Shown here: positions 8,697 through 17,943 of the stretch, in pieces
Layout of the letters: the number at the start of each line of letters is the position of its first letter
Position numbering within the stretch: the stretch's first letter is position 1
Origin: DATHZQ01 sp965216945
GTDB taxonomy: Bacteria; Actinomycetota; Acidimicrobiia; Spongiisociales; UBA5794
Direction: 5' to 3'
DNA: 64,000 bases
Assembly: GCA_965216945.1 (NCBI GenBank)
Contig: CBDCGU010000003.1
Location: 1,240,001-1,304,000, forward strand
Notes under the pieces: model-generated
The model's input: only the letters and a program-made list of their open reading frames with translations
Told to the model about the DNA's origin: nothing
The model's database searches: none
Position numbers and translations under genes: made by a program

Positions 8697-9872
8697 ATGT
8701 CTGACAGGGCCGCGCGGACGTCCTACGCTGCGACCGTGGTTCGTCAAGTCCCGGAACGGTTTCGCGTTGCGTTCTCCTTGGCCGGCGAGGATCGTGAGGT
8801 GGTGCGCCCGCTGGCCGAGCTGGTTGAGCGGAGGCTCGGTGAATCGTCTGTGTTCTATGACGAGTGGTACGAGCATCTGATCGCAGGGGTCGACGCCGAC
8901 TTGGAGCTGCAGGACATCTACCGCCACCGGAGTGATCTGGTGGTGGTCTGCGTTTCGGGCCACTACGACAAGATCTGGACCCGAATCGAGCACCGAGCCA
9001 TTCGGACGAGATACCAGGGTCGCACGCTCGCCGATCGTTTGGGAGTACTGCATCTGCGTGTTGGCGATGGCGAAGTCCGCGGCGTACTCGACAACGAGAT
9101 CGTGCCAGAAACCAGAGGCAGGCTCGATGAGGCTGCGCGGCTGATCGCGGAGCGTTTGGGGCTATTGGGTGGTGAGGGCAGCGTCGTCGACGCCAAGGAA
9201 ATCTGGGCGACGGGCGCCGAGCAATTCGAGTGGCCGATTGCCGATCACCGGCAGGCCCGCGAGGCATTCGGAGCGTTGTTGCGGAAAGAAAGCGATCACC
9301 GGCTGCTGCCGATCAAAGGTCCGTCGGAGACCGGGAAGTCGAGCCTCGCCCGTCTCATGTACCGCAATCTCGTCCAGCACCTCAACGGTCTCCGATGTGG
9401 TCGGCTCGACCTGAAGGGCCACACCGAGAGAAGACGCGCCTTGGATGTGCTGGCCGCGGATCTGAGTGTCGGCCAATCCGCGCCGGACGATTGGAGCTAC
9501 GCACAGTCGATTCTCAGAGATCTGCGGTCGAACCCACTGCCGACCGTGCTGATCTTGGACAGCTATGAGAATGTCGGCGACCTCGTGCGATGGGTCGAGA
9601 CGATTCTGCTCGAGGACGTCGCACGGCATCCTTGGCTCAGAGTGGTGGTGCTCGGCCAAGAGGTACCAGAGGCGCAGCATCACGTATGGGAATCGATCAG
9701 CGCGCCGGTCATCGAGCTACGGTTCCCGACAGCCTCGGAGTGGTTCGACCACGCCGGACATGTGCTGACGGCCCGAGGAATGGCCCGCGTCGAGGCGCTC
9801 CAGTACCTCGAGACCACCGTCGATCTGAGCTCTCCGACGTTCATTTCCCAGCTTCTTGAGGGCAATCGATGA
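8697..9872 (+). CDS. TIR-domain NTPase, candidate immune receptor
   Basis: A 391-residue protein with two domains. Residues 21-155 look like a TIR domain: FRVAFSLAGEDREVVRPLAE, the FYDEWYE strand, and VVVCVSGHYDKIWTRIEHRA, with Glu98 in the place of the NADase catalytic Glu. Residues about 185-390 are a P-loop NTPase: Walker A GPSETGKS at 208-215 and Walker B VLILDSYEN at 284-292, as in STAND/AP-ATPases. It ends within the start of a TPR gene (ATGA overlap), so the two may act as one split receptor. By analogy with TIR-STAND systems, a trigger would be sensed by the partner and the TIR domain would consume NAD. ATG 8697 or GTG 8736 could be the start. Confidence 0.78.
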   Translation: MSDRAARTSYAATVVRQVPERFRVAFSLAGEDREVVRPLAELVERRLGESSVFYDEWYEHLIAGVDADLELQDIYRHRSDLVVVCVSGHYDKIWTRIEHRAIRTRYQGRTLADRLGVLHLRVGDGEVRGVLDNEIVPETRGRLDEAARLIAERLGLLGGEGSVVDAKEIWATGAEQFEWPIADHRQAREAFGALLRKESDHRLLPIKGPSETGKSSLARLMYRNLVQHLNGLRCGRLDLKGHTERRRALDVLAADLSVGQSAPDDWSYAQSILRDLRSNPLPTVLILDSYENVGDLVRWVETILLEDVARHPWLRVVVLGQEVPEAQHHVWESISAPVIELRFPTASEWFDHAGHVLTARGMARVEALQYLETTVDLSSPTFISQLLEGNR

Positions 9873-11401
9873 GTTCGCTCTCGCCGGACGAGCAGCTCCA
9901 AGCCCTGCGCGCCGCCGACGGGAACCCAGGTCTGCTTGCTCTGGCGACGATAGACCTTGCCTACCCGGATGTTGCCAAAGCAGCGCGGATGGAGCTGCGG
10001 TCGGCTCTGGTGGCCTGTGCTGTTCCCCACTGGTTCAATCCCGCGATGTTGCGGGAGATGCTGCAGGTTGACCAGTCGACGGCCGATCGGCAATGGGCGC
10101 TTCTGACCAAGCTCAACGTTGTCGAACCGTTTGCTGCTCGAGGACCCGACGCCGCCAATGTGCATGAAGCCAGCCGCAAGGCACTGCGTCGACATCTGCA
10201 TGCGACCGATCGGGTACGTCTCGTGACGCTCAGCGGCCGGATTGTCTCACATTTGGACGATGCCGACGACGTCGCGTCGCGGATCGAGCGGATCTATCAC
10301 CTCTTGCTGTTCGATCCGGACGCTGCGGCATATCAACTCGAACGAGCCACGGGGGGCTGGCTGAAAGACGTGGACGCTCGCAAGGCAGAGGTGATCGAAC
10401 ATGCACTGGACGAGCTCCTTCAGGAAGGATTCCTCACCGATCGTGCCGAGCTTCGAGCCAGGATGACGATCGCTATGCGCAGGGCTCAGCGTGGCACATA
10501 CGCTCCGCTGGACCACGCCGACGACTTTGTGGCATCTGCGCGGTCGTTCGATGGAGACCCGTGGCTTCTCGCCGACGCGTATGCGTTTGCGGCCCTCCAA
10601 TCCGTGCTGTCGTTTGACTGGGCCACGGCATCGTCGTTCGTGCTTCGAGCCCGTGAAATCGCAGAGCAGGCAGTCATCGACGACTCTGACGACCCGATCA
10701 ACCGGTCCGAACTGGCTGGCATTCTCACCTTTGCCAGCTTGGCGGCCCGGCGGCTCGATCGGATTGACGAGGCCATCGAGACGAGCCGGCAAGCGCTGGA
10801 GTTGCGCTACCAACTCGCAGCGGATGACCCGTGGCATGTGGGCCACCGCCGAGAGCTTGCCCTCCAGTTGAGCTCAGCCGCGGAGTTGGAGACGGAGGGA
10901 GGCCAAATCAGAAAGGCCTATGCCCTTTATCGCCGGTCGATCGAGCTGCTCACCGAATTGAGCGCGGAACAGCCTGATCATCGTGACATCGAGTTCGATC
11001 TCATTTCCACCCAACTCGACGTGGCTCGGTTTGAAGCCAACCACGGATCCGTCCAGGTAGCGCTCGATCGTTACGCTGAGGCGGCGGCCCGTCTGACGGA
11101 GTTGATCGAAAGCGACCCGAGCCAGCTGACGTGGCGGATGACGCTGGGCATCGCTCGAAAAGCCCTTGGCGAGCTCCATGTATTTGCCGGTGACCTCGAC
11201 GCCGCTCGCGCAGCAGTGGAGGAAGCATTGAGCATCTTCGAGGAGCTGCACGCTCTCGAATCGAACTCGATCTACCACGGATTGCTGGCCCCCACCTACC
11301 GAACGGCTGGCGACATCGCACTCGCTCGGGACGAGGCCGATGCTGCGGCACTGGCGTTTCGAAGGGCTGAGGTATTGGACGATGCCGGGGCCGATGACTG
11401 A
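9869..11401 (+). CDS. TPR protein partner of the TIR-NTPase
   Basis: A 510-residue cytosolic protein without signal or membrane segments. Residues 1-150 resemble the winged-helix region that follows the NTPase in STAND proteins (for example LNVVEPFAARGPDAANVHEA). The part from about 200 to 505 is helical TPR-like repeats (ELAGILTFASLAARRLDRIDEAI, GELHVFAGDLDAARAAVEEAL, AGDIALARDEADAAALAFRRA). The start overlaps the upstream stop by 4 bases. Together the two genes give the domain order TIR, NTPase, winged helix and TPR, which is usually found in one long STAND polypeptide. The TPR part is the probable sensor. Neither gene has a nuclease or phage-gene neighbour. Confidence 0.75.
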   Translation: MSSLSPDEQLQALRAADGNPGLLALATIDLAYPDVAKAARMELRSALVACAVPHWFNPAMLREMLQVDQSTADRQWALLTKLNVVEPFAARGPDAANVHEASRKALRRHLHATDRVRLVTLSGRIVSHLDDADDVASRIERIYHLLLFDPDAAAYQLERATGGWLKDVDARKAEVIEHALDELLQEGFLTDRAELRARMTIAMRRAQRGTYAPLDHADDFVASARSFDGDPWLLADAYAFAALQSVLSFDWATASSFVLRAREIAEQAVIDDSDDPINRSELAGILTFASLAARRLDRIDEAIETSRQALELRYQLAADDPWHVGHRRELALQLSSAAELETEGGQIRKAYALYRRSIELLTELSAEQPDHRDIEFDLISTQLDVARFEANHGSVQVALDRYAEAAARLTELIESDPSQLTWRMTLGIARKALGELHVFAGDLDAARAAVEEALSIFEELHALESNSIYHGLLAPTYRTAGDIALARDEADAAALAFRRAEVLDDAGADD

Positions 11402-11480
11402 CCGCAGTCGGAGCGGCGGCAGTCCAGCGGCGGGTCGTCCCGCAGGTGGGGGACGCGGCCGTATTCGTAGCCCGATCGTG

Positions 11481-11531
11481 AGCTGTACACCGAGGGAGCC
11501 GCCCACGGCGCTCGTTGCTAGATGTACAGCT
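11481..11531. repeat. AGCTGTACA inverted repeat upstream of the PEP synthase gene
   Basis: AGCTGTACA at 11481-11489 is repeated in inverted form (TGTACAGCT) at 11523-11531, separated by 33 bases and about 70 bases before the ppsA start. It could be a two-site operator looped by a dimeric regulator, or the base of a hairpin ending the TIR/TPR transcript. The sequence alone does not decide. Confidence 0.4.
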
Positions 11532-11603
11532 AGAACCCATACCAGGACAACCACTAGATTCTGCGTCGGGTGAGCGGTTCGGCGTCTTCGGGGGACGAGA
11601 AAA

Positions 11604-13967
11604 ATGCCGTTGATTCGATGGTTCGAAGACATCTCGATCGACGACGTCGGCAGCGTCGGTGGGAAGAACGCATCCCTCGGCGAGATGATCTCCAACCTGT
11701 CGTCCGCCGGTATCGAGGTACCGGGCGGATTCGCCACCACGGCGGAAGCCTTCCGCATCCACCTCGACGAGACTGGGCTGGCCACCCGCATCTCCGACCG
11801 GCTCGGCGCACTCGACGTCAACGACGTCGTGGCGCTCGCCACCGCCGGCCGGGAGATCCGCAGCTGGGTCGAAGAGACGCCGTTGCCGGAGAGTCTCGCC
11901 GCTGCGATCACCGAGGGCTATACCCGGTTGGCGGTGGACGGTGATCCCCATCCGGCGGTCGCCGTGCGGTCGTCCGCCACGGCCGAAGACCTTCCCGATG
12001 CGTCCTTTGCCGGGCAGCAGGAGACGTACCTCAACGTCTCCGGCATCGATGCCGTGCTCGAAGCCACGCGGCGGGTGTTCGCCTCGCTCTACAACGACCG
12101 GGCCATCGCCTACCGGGTGCACAAGGGGTTCGATCACGACGACGTTGCCCTCTCGGCCGGCATCCAGCGCATGGCACGCAGCGACGTCGGCGCCGCGGGG
12201 GTGGCGTTCTCCATCGACACCGAGTCAGGGTTCGACGACGTCGTCTTCATCACCGCCGGCTACGGGCTGGGCGAGCTGCTCGTGCAGGGCGCCATCAATC
12301 CGGACGAGTTCTACGTCTCGAAGTCGCGGCTCCGCAAGGGCCTGGCGCCGATTCTGCAGCGGCGGCTCGGATCGAAGCGGCAACGCATGGTCTACGGGCA
12401 GGGGACCGAACCGGTGGCGGTGGAAGACGTGCCGGCGGCGTTGCAACGGCGCTTCTCGCTCGAGGACGACGACGTCGTGGCACTGGCTCGCATGGTGATG
12501 ACCATCGAGGAGCACTACGGGCGCCCGATGGACGTCGAGTGGGGGCGTGACGGGCTGACCGGCAAGTTGCTGATCCTGCAAGCCCGCCCGGAGACGGTGC
12601 AGTCACAAACGTCGGGGAGCGTCATCGAGCGATTTGCGCTGACCGAAGCCGGGCAGGTCCTCGTGGAGGGACGCAGCGTCGGACAGCGCATCGGCGCCGG
12701 GCCCGTTCGCGTCATCCGGAACGCCGACGAGATGGATCGGGTGAGCGAAGGCGACGTCCTCGTCGCCGATATGACCGATCCCGATTGGGAACCCGTCATG
12801 AAGCGGGCATCCGCCATCGTCACGAACCGGGGTGGACGCACCTGCCACGCCGCCATCATCGCCCGCGAGCTGGAGATCCCGGCCGTGGTGGGCACGGGTG
12901 ATGCCACCGCTGCCCTGGAGGACGGTTCCGCCGTGACGGTGTCCTGCGCCGAGGGCGACACCGGCTACGTGTATGCCGGTGCGGTGCCATTCGAGGTACG
13001 GCGCATCGAGCTCGACCGCATGCCCGAGCCGCCGGTGAAGATCATGATGAACGTCGCCAACCCGGAGCGGGCGTTCGCCTTCGCTCAGCTCCCCAACCAC
13101 GGCGTCGGTCTCGCTCGCGTCGAGTTCGTGATCAACAACGTCGTCGGTGTGCACCCGCGGGCGCTGCTCGACTACGAACTGCTGTCCGACGAGCTGCAGG
13201 AGGCGATCGACCTGCGGGTAGCCGGGTATGCCGACCCGGCGACGTTCTTCACCCAGAAGCTCGCCGAAGGGGTCGCCACCATCGCGGCGGCGTTCCATCC
13301 CAAGCCGGTGATCGTCCGCCTGTCCGACTTCAAGTCGAACGAGTACGCCCACCTGCTCGGGGGCTCGCTCTACGAGCCCGATGAAGAGAACCCGATGATC
13401 GGGTTTCGCGGCGCATCCCGCTACCGCGACCCGGCGTTCCGTGCCAGCTTCGATCTCGAGTGCGCCGCGTTGCGCTACGTCCGGGAAGACATGGGTTTCG
13501 ACAACGTCGAGATCATGATCCCGTTCGTCCGCACGCTCGCGGAGGCCGAGCAGGTGGTCGGCATCCTCGCCGAGAACGGTATCGAACGGGGCCGCCACGG
13601 TCTGCGGTTGATCATGATGTGCGAGGTGCCGTCGAACGCGATCCTGGCCGACGAGTTCCTGCGCCACTTCGACGGCTTCTCGATCGGCAGCAACGACCTC
13701 ACCCAGTTCACACTGGCGCTCGACCGCGACTCGGGACTGGTCGCCGATCTCTTCAACGAGCGCGACCCGGCGGTGAAGTCGCTCATCTCGCGAGCCATCG
13801 ACTCGTGCCATTCCGCCGGCAAATACATCGGGATCTGCGGCCAGGGGCCATCCGACCACCCCGACTTCGCCGAGTGGCTGCGAGACGAAGGGATCACGAG
13901 CATCTCGCTCAACCCCGACACGGTGCTCGAAACATGGCTCATGCTGAGCGGCGTCAGCGCCGAGTAG
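11604..13967 (+). CDS. ppsA: phosphoenolpyruvate synthase (pyruvate, water dikinase)
   Basis: A 787-residue enzyme converting pyruvate, ATP and water to PEP, AMP and phosphate for gluconeogenesis in the cytosol. The N-terminal ATP-grasp region includes VGGKNASLGEM and AVRSSATAEDLPDASFAGQQET. The phosphohistidine swivel domain is GGRTCHAAIIARELEIPAVVG, in which His carries the phosphate. The C-terminal PEP/pyruvate barrel has GFRGASRY, SIGSNDLTQF and the catalytic Cys in YIGICGQGPSDHPDF. The length matches PpsA (about 790), not PPDK (about 880). The ppsR gene follows 10 bases later and controls this enzyme, so both are probably one transcript. All key motifs are intact. Confidence 0.96.
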   Translation: MPLIRWFEDISIDDVGSVGGKNASLGEMISNLSSAGIEVPGGFATTAEAFRIHLDETGLATRISDRLGALDVNDVVALATAGREIRSWVEETPLPESLAAAITEGYTRLAVDGDPHPAVAVRSSATAEDLPDASFAGQQETYLNVSGIDAVLEATRRVFASLYNDRAIAYRVHKGFDHDDVALSAGIQRMARSDVGAAGVAFSIDTESGFDDVVFITAGYGLGELLVQGAINPDEFYVSKSRLRKGLAPILQRRLGSKRQRMVYGQGTEPVAVEDVPAALQRRFSLEDDDVVALARMVMTIEEHYGRPMDVEWGRDGLTGKLLILQARPETVQSQTSGSVIERFALTEAGQVLVEGRSVGQRIGAGPVRVIRNADEMDRVSEGDVLVADMTDPDWEPVMKRASAIVTNRGGRTCHAAIIARELEIPAVVGTGDATAALEDGSAVTVSCAEGDTGYVYAGAVPFEVRRIELDRMPEPPVKIMMNVANPERAFAFAQLPNHGVGLARVEFVINNVVGVHPRALLDYELLSDELQEAIDLRVAGYADPATFFTQKLAEGVATIAAAFHPKPVIVRLSDFKSNEYAHLLGGSLYEPDEENPMIGFRGASRYRDPAFRASFDLECAALRYVREDMGFDNVEIMIPFVRTLAEAEQVVGILAENGIERGRHGLRLIMMCEVPSNAILADEFLRHFDGFSIGSNDLTQFTLALDRDSGLVADLFNERDPAVKSLISRAIDSCHSAGKYIGICGQGPSDHPDFAEWLRDEGITSISLNPDTVLETWLMLSGVSAE

Positions 13968-13977
13968 GGCCGCAAAG

Positions 13978-14799
13978 ATGCCCGACCGTCGCAACGTCTA
14001 CTGCGTCTCCGATCACACCGGGGTGACGGCCGAGGTGTTCGCCCGCAGCCTGATGGCCCGCTTCGAGAACGTGGACGTGCGCTACATCGTGCGGAGCTTC
14101 GTGAACGACGAGGCCGGCATCGACGCCGTCGTTGCCGAGGTCGCCGCCGATCGCGCCGAAGGCAAGGCACCGCTCATCTTCTCGACCCTCACCAACTCGG
14201 ACATGCGCTCCAAACTCAAGGAATGCGGCGTTCTCGTCCTCGGCTTGTTCGACCACTTCGTCGACGAGCTGTCCGAGGAGCTGCACGCCGAGGCCTCCAG
14301 CGACGTGGGTTCCTATCACGGTATTCGGGATCTCACCAAGTACCAGGCACGACTCGACGCCGTCGACTTCTCACTCGCCACGGACGACGGCCTCGGCACC
14401 AAGCACTACGCCGACGCAGACATCATCCTCATCGGCGTCTCTCGAGCCGGGAAGACGCCAACGTCGCTGTACATGGCCATGCACCACGGGCTGTGTGCGG
14501 CGAACTACCCGCTCACCGCGGAGGATCTGGAGAAGGCCGAGTTGCCCGCTTCGCTCCAACCCCATCGTAAGAAGCTGTTCGGGCTCACCATCGATCCGGT
14601 GCGCCTTCACCAGATCCGGCAGCGACGCCGGCCGGACAGTCGCTACGCCGATTTGGCGACGTGCACGCGAGAGGTCGCCAGAGCCGAGCAGCTGTTCCGC
14701 CAGGAGCGAATCGACGTCACCAACTCCACGGCCCAGTCGATCGAGGAGATGGCCGCCACCATCATGAAGGCGGTCGGGTTGCGAGGCCGCCTCCGCTGA
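13978..14799 (+). CDS. ppsR: PEP synthase regulatory kinase/pyrophosphorylase
   Basis: A 273-residue bifunctional regulator (DUF299 family). It inactivates PEP synthase by ADP-dependent phosphorylation of a Thr next to the catalytic His and reverses this with phosphate. The family features are the N-terminal VYCVSDHTGVTAEVFARSL, the P-loop-like GVSRAGKTPTSLYMA (residues about 157-171), the SLATDDG segment, and the C-terminal pattern RYADLATCTREVARAEQLF followed by IEEMAA. The length is typical. It starts 10 bases after ppsA and is followed by a strong hairpin. Pairing with ppsA confirms that the target is PEP synthase rather than PPDK. Confidence 0.95.
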   Translation: MPDRRNVYCVSDHTGVTAEVFARSLMARFENVDVRYIVRSFVNDEAGIDAVVAEVAADRAEGKAPLIFSTLTNSDMRSKLKECGVLVLGLFDHFVDELSEELHAEASSDVGSYHGIRDLTKYQARLDAVDFSLATDDGLGTKHYADADIILIGVSRAGKTPTSLYMAMHHGLCAANYPLTAEDLEKAELPASLQPHRKKLFGLTIDPVRLHQIRQRRRPDSRYADLATCTREVARAEQLFRQERIDVTNSTAQSIEEMAATIMKAVGLRGRLR

Positions 14800-14855
14800 T
14801 CCGCAAGCCGTTCTTCCGCCCTCGTGCTCAGCGCCCCACGCAGGGCCGAACAGCA

Positions 14856-14882
14856 GGAGGGCGCACTCGCGGTGCGCCCTCC
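14856..14882. terminator. hairpin terminator between ppsR and the FG-GAP gene
   Basis: An 11-bp perfect stem (GGAGGGCGCAC and its complement) with a 5-base loop lies between two convergent genes. A second 9-bp inverted repeat, ACCGAGAAC at 14891-14899 with GTTCTCGGT at 14921-14929, follows and may serve the opposite strand. Confidence 0.75.
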
Positions 14883-14943
14883 CCGCAGTCACCGAGAACA
14901 GCCTCCGGCCGGCTGCCTCCGTTCTCGGTGGTCGGTCAGTCGA

Positions 14944-16251
14944 TCACGGCAGTTCGCTCCCCTTGACCACGTAGACGACGCCGGGGCCCGTGCCGGCAAA
15001 CGCCTGGCCGACGGCGGTCACGACGAAGTCCGTGAAACCGTCACCGTCTGCGTCTCCCATCCCGAGGGCGTCGACACCGAAGTTGTCGTTGGCGATGGTG
15101 CTGGTGATGGTCCGCAGGGTCGAGCCGTCCGCACCGGAGATCACGAGCGCCCTCCCGGCGAAAGGGGCACCCGCAGACGAGGTGTAGGACGCCACGATGA
15201 GATCGGCATGGCCGTCGTCGTTCACGTCGCCGACACCGCGCCCTGGACCGAAGCCGTCTCCCGGCTGCTCGGCGCGGATGACGTGGATCGGGCTTCCCGT
15301 GGCTCCGGAGTAGACATACGCCGCACCGGTGCCGAAGTTGGCGCCGGGGCCGCCGTTGTAGTCGCCGACGAACACGTCCGGTACTCCGTCGGCATCCACG
15401 TCGCCGGCTCCCGACGCAAAGAACTGGGCGTAGTTGTTGCCCGAGCCGGGACGGGGCCGCAGGTGATGCAACACGCGGACCCGATCGCCCGACAGCACGT
15501 AGGCGGCGCCGCCATTGCCCTGGGCGCCGACGACCACGTCAGACGCCCCATCACCGTTGACGTCGCCGACGACGCCCACGGCGGAACCCAGGAGGTCGCC
15601 ATCGGTGCGTCCATCGAACGTCCAGAGAAGCGAGCCGTCTGCGCCGGAGTAGACATAGGCGCGGCCTGCGTCGACACCGGTGAAGTCGGCCCGGGGCGCA
15701 CCGACCAGCACGTCTGCGTACCCGTCGAAGTTCACGTCTCCGGCGCCGCTCACGGATGCGCCGTAGAACGAGGCCTCCACAGGGAAGAGCTCGTGGATCA
15801 GCGAGTGGTCCGCACCCGACATCACAACGACACGGCCCGCAGGGGCAGGTGCCGACGAGAAGCCCGGAGCCCCGATGACATAGTCCGGAGTTCCATCGCC
15901 GTTCACGTCACCGGCTCCGGCCGTCGAGTAGCCGAAGAGCTCGGCGGGTTGCCCGTCGATCACGTTCAGCACGGCCCCGGTCGCCCCGGAATGGATGTAG
16001 ACGCGCCCGGCAAACGCACCGCCGTTCGGATCGAGAATCGCGGGAATGGCGAGGTCGTCGACTCCGTCGTCATCGATGTCGTCGATGTTGGCGGCGACCC
16101 ACCCGTAGTAGTCGCCCGCCGACTCTCCGGTGAGGACGTACAGCGCCTCCGCGTCGTCCTCGACAAACGGTGGGGCGGCAACCGCCGCCGTCGCAAAGGC
16201 CACAACCAGAACGGCAGCCAAGCTGAGCCCGCCCCGCACACGAACGCTCAT
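14944..16251 (-). CDS. secreted FG-GAP/integrin-like propeller protein
   Basis: A 435-residue exported protein. The ATG at 16251 follows a GGAGAG ribosome site and opens a signal peptide (MSVRVRGGLSLAAVLVVAFA, cleavage near AVAA). The mature part is about seven FG-GAP repeats of about 60 residues, each with a calcium-binding loop such as GDVNGDGTPDYVIGAP, GDVNFDGYADVLVGAP or GDVNDDGHADLIVASY, and a VYSGATGS-type strand. This is the seven-bladed propeller of integrin-alpha type, which binds Ca2+ and commonly mediates adhesion or forms part of extracellular enzymes. No catalytic domain or anchor is attached. An upstream in-frame ATG at 16281 lacks a good ribosome site. Confidence 0.88.
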   Translation of the reverse strand: MSVRVRGGLSLAAVLVVAFATAAVAAPPFVEDDAEALYVLTGESAGDYYGWVAANIDDIDDDGVDDLAIPAILDPNGGAFAGRVYIHSGATGAVLNVIDGQPAELFGYSTAGAGDVNGDGTPDYVIGAPGFSSAPAPAGRVVVMSGADHSLIHELFPVEASFYGASVSGAGDVNFDGYADVLVGAPRADFTGVDAGRAYVYSGADGSLLWTFDGRTDGDLLGSAVGVVGDVNGDGASDVVVGAQGNGGAAYVLSGDRVRVLHHLRPRPGSGNNYAQFFASGAGDVDADGVPDVFVGDYNGGPGANFGTGAAYVYSGATGSPIHVIRAEQPGDGFGPGRGVGDVNDDGHADLIVASYTSSAGAPFAGRALVISGADGSTLRTITSTIANDNFGVDALGMGDADGDGFTDFVVTAVGQAFAGTGPGVVYVVKGSELP

Positions 16252-16300
16252 GCGCTCTCCTTTCGCAGCAGTGGCAGCCAATCTGGCGGGCGGGAACCAC

Positions 16301-17188
16301 TCAGACTGTCAGGATCTTGCGCAAATCGGATGCAAGATCGGGCGCTCCCTTGCGGACGGCCGACGGTGTGAGCCCGAAGGTGCGTCGAAAGGCGCTTGTG
16401 AAGTGGCTGTGAGAGGAGAAGCCCAGCTCCATGCCCAACGTGGCGAGGTCGATGTCCTCGCGCAGCATGCGGTCGAGCCCGCGGCGCAACCGCACCTGTG
16501 TCACGTAGCCGTGCACCGTGAAGCCGGTGTGGCACCGGAACAGCCGCGCCAGGTGGTACGGGGACACCGCCACGGTGCGGGCCAGCTCCCCGAGGCTCAA
16601 CGGACCGGGCCCGTGCTCCGCAATGGCGCGCCTGGCTCTCCCGACGACGGCTCGATGGCGATGCCGGGTTCGCAGCGGTGTGGAGGAAGTGCGTCCCATC
16701 GCGGAGCGCGCCTCGCTCACGGCTGCCGCAAAGACGGCTATCGCCAGCTCGTCGACGTACAGCGGGTCGATCGGCTCGCCGCCCTCGAGCGCCTCGACGA
16801 GACGCCGTTGCGCCAGGTAGAGGCCCGCCGGAGCGGGACCGTGGGTGAATGCCAGGAGCGTGCGGTGTGGAGTTGCGCCGTCGACCGGGGGCGCTGTCCC
16901 GATCTCTTCCACCAGCGCAGTCGCCAGCGCAAAGTAGTCGCAGTGGTCGCCGCGGCGATCGACGCCCCTGCGCCGGTAGCTCTCACCCGGGTTGTAGAAG
17001 ACCGTGGTGTTGGGGTCGGCCAGCACGGGCTCGGCCCACTCTCGCTCGATGACGACGGCGGTGCGGGGGAACACGGCCAGCCCGACCTTCGTGGACCCTC
17101 CCGCAAAACGGCGATGGTTGCGTGGGCAGCGGAACGTGCCGATGGCAGCGACATCGCTCTCGTACACAAGGCGCTCGATTTGACCCAC
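16301..17188 (-). CDS. AraC-family transcriptional regulator
   Basis: A 295-residue regulator. The C-terminal part (residues about 190-290) is the double helix-turn-helix of AraC/XylS proteins: LSLGELARTVAVSPYHLARLF, then the second motif with LGMELGFSSHSHFTSAFRRTFGLTPSAVRK. The N-terminal 180 residues form a divergent cupin-like effector domain (TTVFYNPGESYRRR) without a recognised ligand. It sits between the FG-GAP gene and the redox operon on the same strand, with gaps of about 50 and 150 bases, and may control either or only itself. The domain call is firm, the regulon unknown. Confidence 0.9.
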   Translation of the reverse strand: MGQIERLVYESDVAAIGTFRCPRNHRRFAGGSTKVGLAVFPRTAVVIEREWAEPVLADPNTTVFYNPGESYRRRGVDRRGDHCDYFALATALVEEIGTAPPVDGATPHRTLLAFTHGPAPAGLYLAQRRLVEALEGGEPIDPLYVDELAIAVFAAAVSEARSAMGRTSSTPLRTRHRHRAVVGRARRAIAEHGPGPLSLGELARTVAVSPYHLARLFRCHTGFTVHGYVTQVRLRRGLDRMLREDIDLATLGMELGFSSHSHFTSAFRRTFGLTPSAVRKGAPDLASDLRKILTV

Positions 17189-17337
17189 GGTGCAGCTCCG
17201 TGGTGCGGCAGGTCTCCGAGGCTACACGGCACGGCACTCCCCGGACATGCCGGCCCGGGCTCACGGGTGTGGAGACCCGGCCCGGCGGACACATCCGCTC
17301 GCCCGGTGTGGCGAACCCAAGCCGCTGTCCCGTTCCG

Positions 17338-17943
17338 TCACGGGGCGACATCCGCACGTGTGCGGGCGGGTTGCGAGCTCCGGCTCCGAGCGGCCGTACC
17401 CGACTGCGGCGAGCCGCGTTGCACCCCGGGCTTCAGGATCATCGCCACCCGGACCGCGGTCAGCCCGAGCACGATCGAAGCCGCGGCGGCGTACCCCGCC
17501 AACACGGCTGGATGGTTGCTGTCCGTGCCGGCGGCGATGCCGTGGACCAGAACCCCGATGAAGATCCCGAACGAGCCGAAGTGCAGCAGTCGCCAGTAGC
17601 GCTGACCGATATGTCTGCGCACATAGAAGCTCGCCACGACGATGAGCAGTCCGTAGAAGCTGACCGTGCCCCACGACACGGCAACGGGCCGCCATTGTGC
17701 AGCGCCGGGAACAAGCACGGCTCGCAGGTCGAACTCCACGAAGTCGTGGACGTAGAGGGCCACCATGTGGACGGCGGTCGCCAACACCGCTCCCACCGAC
17801 AGCGACTCGTGAACGAGCGTCATGCGCTTCACCGAACTGGGCAGCACACCAAGCGACAGAACGAGACCCCAGATCGTTGCTCCGGCCACGAGGCCGAATG
17901 CGACCAAGCCGGATCCGCGGATCAGCATCCACTCGAAGTTCAC
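17338..17943 (-). CDS. ferric-reductase-like transmembrane haem protein
   Basis: A 201-residue integral membrane protein with about five or six helices and no soluble FAD/NADH domain. Two His pairs fit haem b ligation across two helices: His45 with His59 (LVHESL, AVHMVAL) and His121 with His134 (LLHFGS, VLVHGIA). This is the ferric-reductase-like/YedZ-type core that moves electrons across the membrane. The GTG at 17943 overlaps the apbE stop as GTGA, so it is the last gene of a five-gene coupled operon. With no cytosolic flavin domain it probably needs a partner protein. The C-terminus is basic and disordered. Confidence 0.8.
   Translation of the reverse strand: MNFEWMLIRGSGLVAFGLVAGATIWGLVLSLGVLPSSVKRMTLVHESLSVGAVLATAVHMVALYVHDFVEFDLRAVLVPGAAQWRPVAVSWGTVSFYGLLIVVASFYVRRHIGQRYWRLLHFGSFGIFIGVLVHGIAAGTDSNHPAVLAGYAAAASIVLGLTAVRVAMILKPGVQRGSPQSGTAARSRSSQPARTRADVAP

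Noticed and set aside
7780..8880. Plus-strand 366-codon frame across the HAD gene
   Set aside because: Antisense to the HAD hydrolase and running into the TIR gene in another frame; no recognisable protein.
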